42,256 nt of DNA from Clostridia bacterium (GTDB taxonomy: Bacteria; Bacillota; Clostridia; Oscillospirales; CAG-272). A program made the translations under genes and the position numbers. The notes under the pieces are model-generated. The model did not search any database. It was given only the letters and a program-made list of their open reading frames with translations, and was not told the origin of the DNA. Every line of letters begins with the position of its first letter. Position 1 is the first letter of the stretch. Of the stretch, positions 34,349 to 41,034 are shown piece after piece. The stretch lies in NCBI GenBank assembly GCA_017550315.1, contig JAFZPN010000145.1:1-42256 (forward strand), read 5' to 3'.

Positions 34349-35473
34349 TCATTCTTCCAGTTCGCGGAAGCCTTTGAGGAGTTCCGTGATCGGCAGATGC
34401 TGCGGGCAGGCTTCTTCGCACTGGCCGCACTCGACACAGTCGCTCGCCTTTCCCTTGTCCTGCGTCACGATGTTGTATTCGCGGACGGTCCGGAAGCGCG
34501 GACTTCCCTTTTTGCGATTCGCGACGCCGAAGATCTCCGGGATCGGGATGTCCATCGGGCATCCCTCCGTGCAGTAATGGCAGGCGGTGCACGGGATGGA
34601 TTTGTCCTCTTCGATCGCCGCCTGCGCTTCCCGGATCACGGCAAGCTCTTCCTCCGTCATGGGACCGAAGTTCTTCATCGTCCGGAGGTTGTCCTCCATC
34701 TGCGCGAGGCTGCTCATGCCGGAGAGGACCGTGACGATGTGATCGAGTCCCGCGGCAAACCGGATCGCCCAGCCAGCGTAGGATAGCTCCTTGCCCGTCC
34801 GGTCGAAAACAGCCTTCACCGCGTCGATCGGATCGGCGAGAATCCCGCCCTTGACCGGCTCCATGACGGTGACGGGGATCCCGCGCTCCGTGCAGATCTC
34901 CCAGTTCCGGCGGGACGCCACGCCCGGATTGTCCCAGTCCGCGTAATTCAGCTGCAGCTGGACGAATTCCGTATCCGGATGCGCGTCGAGAAGCTGTTCG
35001 AGCAAGTCCGGATCGGCGTGGAAGGAGAATCCCCAGTGGCGGATCTTCCCCTGTTCCCTGAGTTTCCTGACGTAATCCCAGATGTGGTATTCGTCGTATT
35101 TGCGGTAGGTGCTGCGCTGGATCGCGTGGAGCAGATAGAAATCGAAATACTCCGCGCCGGTCCTCTCGAGGCTGATGTCGAACTGCCGCTTCGCGCTCTC
35201 CTCGTCGTGACACTGGGCCGCCGCGGCATGCAGCTTGGTCGCGAGCGTGTAGCTCTCCCGCGGGACTCTCTCGGTCAGGGCTTTGCGCACGGCCAGCTCC
35301 GATCCCCCGCCGTCATAGACGTAGGCGGTGTCGAAATAGGTCCCGCCGGCGGAAAGAAACATATCGGTCATCCGGATGGTCTGTTCGATATCGATGCTCC
35401 CGTCCGGGTTCTTCGGCAGGCGCATCAGTCCGAAGCCCAGTTTGAAAATCTCTTTACCCAAATAATCTGCCAT
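34349..35473 (-). CDS. Aldo/keto reductase with C-terminal [4Fe-4S] ferredoxin domain
   Basis: This 374-residue protein has an N-terminal AKR barrel with the tetrad visible: D48 (FDTAYVYD), Y53, K80 (LATK) and H116 (LLHA). The C-terminal region has two cysteine clusters (PCTACHYCTEGCPMDIPIP and CVECGQCEEACP), the pattern of ferredoxin-linked AKRs common in anaerobes. It likely reduces or oxidises a carbonyl with electron transfer through the clusters. AGGAG precedes the ATG by 8 bases. Promoter at 35524-35552. The decayed SBP piece begins about 50 bases past its stop, in the same frame. Confidence 0.93.
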   Translation of the reverse strand: MADYLGKEIFKLGFGLMRLPKNPDGSIDIEQTIRMTDMFLSAGGTYFDTAYVYDGGGSELAVRKALTERVPRESYTLATKLHAAAAQCHDEESAKRQFDISLERTGAEYFDFYLLHAIQRSTYRKYDEYHIWDYVRKLREQGKIRHWGFSFHADPDLLEQLLDAHPDTEFVQLQLNYADWDNPGVASRRNWEICTERGIPVTVMEPVKGGILADPIDAVKAVFDRTGKELSYAGWAIRFAAGLDHIVTVLSGMSSLAQMEDNLRTMKNFGPMTEEELAVIREAQAAIEEDKSIPCTACHYCTEGCPMDIPIPEIFGVANRKKGSPRFRTVREYNIVTQDKGKASDCVECGQCEEACPQHLPITELLKGFRELEE

Positions 35474-35523
35474 CGCCGTTCTCCTTTGTTCAGTTGAATG
35501 CGCTCTTCGTCCCTTCTGAGATC

Positions 35524-35552
35524 ATTATAGCAAATCCGCGGGCGGTTTGCAA
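35524..35552 (-). promoter_or_regulatory. Promoter for the aldo/keto reductase gene
   Basis: Minus strand: TTGCAA (35552-35547), 17-base spacer, perfect TATAAT (35529-35524). Three further TTTGC copies lie just upstream (35560-35583). Confidence 0.78.
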
Positions 35553-35625
35553 TGCGTTTTTTGCGTTTTTGCAGAGAATTTGCAGAGTCCGTTTTTCTCG
35601 GTTCCGCGGGGAGAGCGGCAGATCG

Positions 35626-35659
35626 CGCAAAACAGGCACCCGCTGCCACAGCGAGTGCC
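35626..35659 (-). terminator. Rho-independent terminator of the GH95 unit
   Basis: Arms 35635-35645 and 35649-35659 form an 11-bp stem on the minus-strand RNA (one G-U pair) with a 3-base loop, followed by TGTTTTG. It lies 23 bases after the GH95 stop. Confidence 0.78.
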
Positions 35660-35681
35660 CGATTTTGTTTGCAAAAAATGC

Positions 35682-38291
35682 TTATTCATCCGTCTCCGGG
35701 AGATCCACGCCGCCGCAGACCGCGTTGAGCTGGCGGACGAGATACCGATACCGCTGCCGCTCGATCGGCGTGGAATGGTTCAGCGTGACGACCGCGCCGG
35801 GTGCCGATCCGTCCTCCGCGTCCGCCCGGGTGATCTTGTAGGTGACGGTCTCCGCCTTCTCGAAGAGAAAGCCCGCGTCCGCGTACGATCCGCCGGTGAC
35901 GGAATCCGCGATCCTCTCGTAGACCGGTGCGCTGTCGACGGCCCGCCAGACCGAAACCGGCTCCGTATAGTCCCACGTCAGACAGAGATCTCGGTCCGCG
36001 TGAAGCGCCGTCGGCACAGGTTTCTTCTCCCATGCCGGGATCCCGGCAATCTCGTAGATCCCGCCGGTCTGTGTCGCAAATTCGATCCGGTCCTCGCCGA
36101 GCGCGGTGTGCGGGAAAGGGATCTCGGCCCGTGCGATGCCCGGATAGCGGATCCGACAGACATTCCCGGCGAGCGAGCGGACCGTCAGCCTTGTCGCGCA
36201 TCCGTTCTTCCACTCCGCGCCGATCTCAAAGCCGCCTCTCGCGACAAGGCCGGAGAAGGATCCTTCCTGCCAGGCGTCGGGGATGCAGGCGAGCGGCGCG
36301 ATGAAGGTCTCGTGGCTCTGTAAGAGCATTTCCGCCACGCCGGAGGTCCCGCCGAAGTTCCCGTCGATCTGGAACGGCGGATGGAAGTCCCAGAGATTGG
36401 GCAGAGTCCGCATGCCGATGAGGTTGCCGTAGAGCTTGTATGCGCGGTTGCCGTCGCCGGTCCGCGCCCATGCGTTGAGCCGGTGCGCCAGGGCCCATCC
36501 GGTCGATTCGTCGGAGCGGAAATCGAGGGTCTTTTTCGCGGCGTCGAGCCAGGCGGGCGTCTCGCGGTTGATCTGCGTACCCGGGTACAGGCCCACAAGC
36601 TGCGAAATATGGCGGTGACGGTACTCGCCGACCTCGCCGTAGAACTTCTCCTCGCGATACTCCTTGATCTGTCCGCTCCAGCCGACCTGAACGGGATCGT
36701 ACCGGTCGATCTGACTGCGCACCTCGTCGAGGACGGCGCGGTCCTTTTCGGGAAGATTCTCTTCCCCGATCAGCGCGGCGCAGCGCAGCAGATCCAAGCC
36801 GTTTTCGCGGATCATCTGCTGGTCGAACGCGCATCCGACCGTGTGATAATACTGAACAGGATTTGACCAGTTGTTGCAGATGATCTGCTCGGGAGACGCG
36901 GAGAAGACGGAGAGCACCAGCCCGTCGTATTCCCGCACGACCCGGAGAAGGTGCTTCGCCATCGATAACAGCGCGGGATAAGTCACCTCCCGCAAGGTCT
37001 GGGGGGATCCGGTGAAAGCATACGCCTCCCAGAACAGCTTGGATGTGAGGCCGCCCGTACCGGGTCCGGAATGGCCGCCCGGTCCGCTGATCGTATAGGC
37101 ATAGCTGCCGGTGCCGATGGTCCAGCCGCATTCGCCCGGCTCGTCGGTGTATTTCTCCGGGACGGTCGCCTTGACGTAGCGCCGTGCGTATTCCTCCGCC
37201 GCGGGACGGAACGCGAGGTTGAAATCCCGGTAGGCGTCAAAGGTCTCGGCCAGATTGGCGACAAAGGCCGGCCAGTAGTTCATCTGCACGTTGATGTTGT
37301 GCCAGTAGCCGCTTCCCCACGGAGAGCGGTCGTGGCAGTTCCAGGTTCCCTGCAGGTTGGCGGGCAGGCTGCCGGGACGGGACGAGGAGATGAGCAGATA
37401 CCGCCCGAACTGGAAATACAGGACTTCGAGATAGCGGCTCTTCTCCCCTTTTCCGTAGGCGGCGAGAAGCTCGTCCGTCGGCTTTTCCGGCACATCGCGT
37501 TCGCCGAGTTCAAAAGATACCCGCCCGAAGAGCTTGCGGAAATCCTCCATATGGCGGCATTTTAGTTCTTCATAAGGATGCGCCGCGGCGTTCATCCACT
37601 TCGAGACGTTCTCATGGGGATCGAAATCGCGCAGCTTTTTCCTGCCGTCCGGTTCGAGGAAGACCTCCGGACGAAGCTCGTAGTTCGTCCCGCAGCAGAA
37701 AACAAAGGTGGTTTCCCGGGCATCCTCCACCCGGAGCGCGCCGTCCGATGCCGTGAGCACGCCGTCGGTGAAGACCCGGAGCTGTCCCTCGAAGCGGACG
37801 TTGTAGGCGCACATCACGCCTGCCATGGTGATCGTATCGCCCTCCGCCTTCACCGTGCCGCGCTTCTGCCGGCCTTCCTCCTCGGTCAGGAACGGGATCT
37901 TCACTTCGACCCCAAAGGAGAGAGGCGCGGAGGTCGCAATCCGCCCGACAACGGCCCGGTCCGGATAGGAGGCGAAGTATTCCCTCTCCACATGGACGCC
38001 GTCCTGATCGTACCGGACAAACGCCAGCGCCTGCCCGATATCGAGGCCCCGCTCGTAGCCGGTCGTTTTCTCAAACGCATGGGGAAACCGGAGATAGAGA
38101 TCGGCAAAGCTGTTCAGCCCGCCGAGCCCGCCCGGGTTTTCCGCGGAATTCTCAGTGATCTGGATCCGCTCGTCCGCGACGCCGCCGAAGACGTTTCCGC
38201 CCGTATAGGCGTTCCCGATGGGCATGGAGTATTTCTCCCATCCCTCTTCGGAATCCGGAGCGGGTTTCGTATAGCGCAGTTTCAGTTCCAT
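35682..38291 (-). CDS. GH95 alpha-L-fucosidase / alpha-L-galactosidase
   Basis: This 869-residue protein has the GH95 layout: N-terminal PIGNAYTGGNVFGGVADERIQITENS, then WHNINVQMNYWP (N332, N334), SASPEQ (E468), HRHISQLVGLYPG and QIDGNFGG (D643). These match the catalytic set of characterised GH95 enzymes (two Asn, a Glu and an Asp), so it should be active by inversion on terminal alpha-L-fucose or L-galactose. There is no signal peptide, so it is cytoplasmic. I chose ATG at 38291 because AGGAG lies 7 bases upstream; the longer frame to 38330 has no RBS. It is third behind the DUF4230 and membrane-protein genes (54-base gap) and no own promoter is seen. Confidence 0.94.
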   Translation of the reverse strand: MELKLRYTKPAPDSEEGWEKYSMPIGNAYTGGNVFGGVADERIQITENSAENPGGLGGLNSFADLYLRFPHAFEKTTGYERGLDIGQALAFVRYDQDGVHVEREYFASYPDRAVVGRIATSAPLSFGVEVKIPFLTEEEGRQKRGTVKAEGDTITMAGVMCAYNVRFEGQLRVFTDGVLTASDGALRVEDARETTFVFCCGTNYELRPEVFLEPDGRKKLRDFDPHENVSKWMNAAAHPYEELKCRHMEDFRKLFGRVSFELGERDVPEKPTDELLAAYGKGEKSRYLEVLYFQFGRYLLISSSRPGSLPANLQGTWNCHDRSPWGSGYWHNINVQMNYWPAFVANLAETFDAYRDFNLAFRPAAEEYARRYVKATVPEKYTDEPGECGWTIGTGSYAYTISGPGGHSGPGTGGLTSKLFWEAYAFTGSPQTLREVTYPALLSMAKHLLRVVREYDGLVLSVFSASPEQIICNNWSNPVQYYHTVGCAFDQQMIRENGLDLLRCAALIGEENLPEKDRAVLDEVRSQIDRYDPVQVGWSGQIKEYREEKFYGEVGEYRHRHISQLVGLYPGTQINRETPAWLDAAKKTLDFRSDESTGWALAHRLNAWARTGDGNRAYKLYGNLIGMRTLPNLWDFHPPFQIDGNFGGTSGVAEMLLQSHETFIAPLACIPDAWQEGSFSGLVARGGFEIGAEWKNGCATRLTVRSLAGNVCRIRYPGIARAEIPFPHTALGEDRIEFATQTGGIYEIAGIPAWEKKPVPTALHADRDLCLTWDYTEPVSVWRAVDSAPVYERIADSVTGGSYADAGFLFEKAETVTYKITRADAEDGSAPGAVVTLNHSTPIERQRYRYLVRQLNAVCGGVDLPETDE

Positions 38292-38345
38292 GTTTTTCTC
38301 CTCCGCAATCTGTAACTGGCACGTTGTCAAGGATGCAAATCTGCT

Positions 38346-39158
38346 TTATGCGGCATCCGGGTGTTCCGGCGGACGTTCCGGGGGTCGTACGGACCGCACG
38401 CGGGCGATCACATCGACGCCGAAGAGCATCTTGATCAGGAGCAGGATGCACACCAGTCCGAGACACGGCAGGATGCAGCTCGTCACGACGAGGATCGCGA
38501 CGGATTCGACATAGTGATTCAAGAGATCCGCCGCTTTGGCCGACAGGCTCGTCGCCGTCTCGGAGAGGCGGTTCAGGATCGTCGAGATGATGGACGCGTC
38601 TTCATCCGCCTCGGCAAGCGGCGCGGTCTGCTCGTTCAGCTCTTCCGAGGAGGCGAGCGTTTCGTTGATCCGCGCGGAGTAGTTTTCGTAAATCTTATCG
38701 GAGATGAGCAGGCTCGCCGGGATGGCAATCGCAATCGCCACGGCAAAAATCGCCAGCTTTCTCGCCAGCAGCCGCCCCTTGCCCCAGAACCAGACGCCGA
38801 GGATCCCGACCGCACACGCCGCGGGAACGAGGATCTTGAACGCGGCGGCCCCGAGCAGGGTCAAAAGCGCCTTTTCGGTGTAAAGCACGCTCAATACGAT
38901 GAGAAAATACCCCGTCAGATCGGCCAGCTTTTCGGCGATCGGGGTCGCGGTGTCGCCGGGGATCGCAGTGATGCCGGCGGAGGCGATGGCAGCTGCGGAG
39001 GTGAGCTTCATGACCGTCGCGGTCTTGTCGTCGATGGAGGCGAGGAGCGAACGGTTGAGCGCGGAGTTGTCGCAGAGCCGGGCAATCGGGAAGCACGAAA
39101 CCACCGCGAGCAGGATGAGCAGAAGCGAGAGCAGGATTTTCACGAGTTTCTTTTCCAT
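38346..39158 (-). CDS. Multi-spanning membrane protein of unknown function
   Basis: This 270-residue protein has hydrophobic segments at about 5-25, 84-110, 112-130, 138-160 and 225-250, and a charged Pro-rich tail (RPPERPPEHPD). Between the last two is a soluble, acidic, helical stretch (about 165-222: ISDKIYENYSARINETLASSEE and beyond). I chose ATG at 39158, preceded by GAGGAGGG overlapping the DUF4230 stop, so the two genes are translationally coupled. I recognise no family. It lies between the DUF4230 and GH95 genes; partnership with DUF4230 is likelier than a role in sugar uptake. Confidence 0.75.
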   Translation of the reverse strand: MEKKLVKILLSLLLILLAVVSCFPIARLCDNSALNRSLLASIDDKTATVMKLTSAAAIASAGITAIPGDTATPIAEKLADLTGYFLIVLSVLYTEKALLTLLGAAAFKILVPAACAVGILGVWFWGKGRLLARKLAIFAVAIAIAIPASLLISDKIYENYSARINETLASSEELNEQTAPLAEADEDASIISTILNRLSETATSLSAKAADLLNHYVESVAILVVTSCILPCLGLVCILLLIKMLFGVDVIARVRSVRPPERPPEHPDAA

Positions 39159-39169
39159 TTTTGCCCTCC

Positions 39170-39862
39170 TCATTCCGTCGTCCAGAGAATGTCGTACTTC
39201 GTCAGGTCGAGGAAGCCGCCGATGAAATTGCTCACGACGCGCCGGGCATTCTCATCCGCCTGTTCGAGCAGGCCCCTCTCGATCGCACGACTGCGCGCCT
39301 TGTTTTCGAGATCGACGATGGAGCCGTTGTAATCCGAGATCGAGAGCGGATTCCCGAGGCCGTTCTTCTCCGAATACAGCACGAAACTGTTCGGATCGAT
39401 GTCCACGTTCTGGATCTCCGCTTCGGGCATCTGGACGGTGACGGTCTTTTCCATGATGTCGAGGCCGATCCGGATGCGCGTGAAATCGAGGCCCGCCGTC
39501 ACCACGCCGTCATACGTCGCGACATAAGTCGTCTCGGTGAAGCCGAGCGGGATGCTGAACAGCGTCTTGACCTTGGATTGTGTGACCGCGTCGGTGAAAT
39601 AGTATTCCTGGGTGATGAGCACACCCATGTCGCACACGCCCTCTTCGAGCGTCCTGACCATGATTTCCTGATCCACGTCGAGGATCTTGCCGCCCTTTTT
39701 GGATGTCTCCTTTTTCACGGCTGCCGTCTGAGGCTCTGTCACCGCCGCTTCCGCCGTGCTGTTGACCGCGCCCCAGATCACCACGCCGACAATGCCGAGG
39801 AACACCATCACGATCGCGGCAAGCAGGGCGACGGAGCTCTTGCTTTTGAACTTCTGGATCAC
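39170..39862 (-). CDS. DUF4230-family membrane-anchored protein (GTG start)
   Basis: This 230-residue protein has an N-terminal membrane segment (about 11-30: ALLAAIVMVFLGIVGVVIWG) and an outside domain matching DUF4230: RTLEEGVCDMGVLITQEYYF, then FTRIRIGLDIMEKTVTVQMPEAEI, and ENKARSRAIERGLLEQADENA. The function of the family is unknown. I chose GTG at 39862, which has GGGAGGG 7 bases upstream and begins just before the membrane segment. An upstream TTG frame to 39961 overlaps the promoter (39940-39968). It is first of the DUF4230, membrane protein and GH95 unit. Confidence 0.82.
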   Translation of the reverse strand: MIQKFKSKSSVALLAAIVMVFLGIVGVVIWGAVNSTAEAAVTEPQTAAVKKETSKKGGKILDVDQEIMVRTLEEGVCDMGVLITQEYYFTDAVTQSKVKTLFSIPLGFTETTYVATYDGVVTAGLDFTRIRIGLDIMEKTVTVQMPEAEIQNVDIDPNSFVLYSEKNGLGNPLSISDYNGSIVDLENKARSRAIERGLLEQADENARRVVSNFIGGFLDLTKYDILWTTE

Positions 39863-39939
39863 GCCGAATCCCTCCCACAATTCCAGTTGGAACGGATCGT
39901 GCGGGCTGTCAAAAACCGTCGAATCCGCTCCTTTTTTGT

Positions 39940-39968
39940 ATGATACCCGATTTTTGCGCAAGAATCAA
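39940..39968 (-). promoter_or_regulatory. Promoter for the DUF4230-GH95 unit
   Basis: Minus strand: TTGATT (39968-39963), 17-base spacer, TATCAT (39945-39940). The spacer contains the palindrome TTGCGCAA (39954-39961). Confidence 0.65.
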
Positions 39969-40021
39969 GAATCAATCTGTGTGCAAAATGTAAACTTCGG
40001 CGAGGAGGGATCGGCAGACAG

Positions 40022-40053
40022 AAAAAAGGCGGGGATCAAACGGTCCCTGCCTT
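40022..40053 (-). terminator. Rho-independent terminator of the MBL-hydrolase unit
   Basis: Arms 40026-40037 and 40042-40053 form a 12-bp stem with two wobble pairs and a 4-base loop. On the minus strand a run of six T (complement of 40022-40027) overlaps and follows the stem. It lies 25 bases past the MBL stop. Confidence 0.88.
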
Positions 40054-40077
40054 CTGTTCCGTGATTCTCGATTTCTC

Positions 40078-40770
40078 TCAGGCGCTGCACAGGAAGCCGC
40101 AGAAGCCGAAATCGTAGACCAGGATGGTTCTGCCGTGGAAATCCGTGGGCACTCCCTCCGCCTCTCCGTCGAGGATGCGCTGCGCGGCGTCCCGGAGCTT
40201 CGGAATGACCGCCGGCGAGACGGGAATGTCCGCGTGGGAGGGCCAGATCTCGTCGAACTGACCGGCGTACGCATCGAGGTGATCGAGGCTGTCGACATAG
40301 TCCCGCATGTTCCGGTGATCGCCGAACATGAAGATCCGACCGTGTTCCTGGATCGCGTCGCCGCTGATGAGGATGCGTCCCCGGACGTCGAGCACGGCGA
40401 TGCTCCCGGGCGTGTGTCCGGGCAGGTGGATGATCCGGAGTTCACGTCCGCCGAGATCGATGACGTCGCCCTCCTCGATGGGCACGACGGTCCCCGCCAT
40501 ACCGGAGCGGCGGTAGACGGGTTCCTCCGCCGGATGCATATAAAAGCGCTCGAACTGCTCGTTGCTGCCGATGTGGTCACGGTCCGCGTGGGTGTTGAGA
40601 AGCGAGAGCGGCAGATCGGTCAAGCCGGCGGCGACATCCCGCGCGGTCTTCAGATTCATGCCGGAATCGATCAGAAGCGCTCTCTCCGTCCCGGCCAGCA
40701 GAAAGAGGCGGACGCCGCCGTCCTCGATGCGCCAGGTGTTTTCGTTCATGGGGATGATTTCGCAGTTCAT
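40078..40770 (-). CDS. Metallo-beta-lactamase-fold hydrolase
   Basis: This 230-residue protein has the MBL motifs: NTHADRDHIGS (H61, D63, D65, H66), GHTPGS, SGDAI and a late WPSHADI. The first motif is HxDxDH instead of HxHxDH; Asp at the second metal position is a known variant in Firmicutes MBL proteins. It is probably a thioesterase-like or lactonase-like hydrolase of unknown substrate. GGAGG precedes the ATG by 5 bases. It follows the 71-residue gene by 47 bases and is the last gene of the SBP4 unit. Confidence 0.9.
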   Translation of the reverse strand: MNCEIIPMNENTWRIEDGGVRLFLLAGTERALLIDSGMNLKTARDVAAGLTDLPLSLLNTHADRDHIGSNEQFERFYMHPAEEPVYRRSGMAGTVVPIEEGDVIDLGGRELRIIHLPGHTPGSIAVLDVRGRILISGDAIQEHGRIFMFGDHRNMRDYVDSLDHLDAYAGQFDEIWPSHADIPVSPAVIPKLRDAAQRILDGEAEGVPTDFHGRTILVYDFGFCGFLCSA

Positions 40771-40784
40771 GAATACCTCCGATC

Positions 40785-40802
40785 GGGTTGGTAGGGTTGG
40801 TA
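40785..40802. repeat. Two tandem 9-base repeats
   Basis: GGGTTGGTA occurs twice in a row (40785-40802) in the short gap before the MBL gene, just upstream of its ribosome-binding site. It is minor and may reflect slippage. Confidence 0.5.
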
Positions 40803-40817
40803 AGGGTATTCCGTGTG

Positions 40818-41033
40818 TTACCGGGCGTCGGGATCCGGCATGGGCAGCTCGTCGAAGACCTCCCGCTGCGGGACGATTTCCGCTCCCCGGAAGGAGGCGG
40901 CGACGGCGTCGATGTAGACGAGCGTCGTTTCAACGTAGCTGACGAGCTGTCCTTCCCCGCCGCGATCCGGCAGAAGCTCACCGTACAGCCGCAGATAAGC
41001 CTCGGCGTCCGCACGGGAGCGCTTCAGGATCAC
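40818..41033 (-). CDS. Small 71-residue protein coupled to SBP4 (GTG start)
   Basis: The frame starts at GTG 41033, one base after the SBP4 stop, with GGGAGGC at the end of SBP4 serving as its ribosome-binding site. Codon use is G/C at third positions like the neighbours, which supports real coding. The product (MILKRSRADAEAYLRLYGELLP start, PMPDPDAR end) is helical and acidic, with no signal peptide, membrane segment or family I recognise. It lies between SBP4 and the MBL gene. Confidence 0.6.
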   Translation of the reverse strand: MILKRSRADAEAYLRLYGELLPDRGGEGQLVSYVETTLVYIDAVAASFRGAEIVPQREVFDELPMPDPDAR

Positions 41034-41034
41034 G

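Noticed and set aside
38302-38330. TTGACA box upstream of GH95 as a promoter of its own
   Set aside because: TTGACA occurs at 38330-38325 on the minus strand, but no acceptable -10 box lies 16-18 bases downstream.
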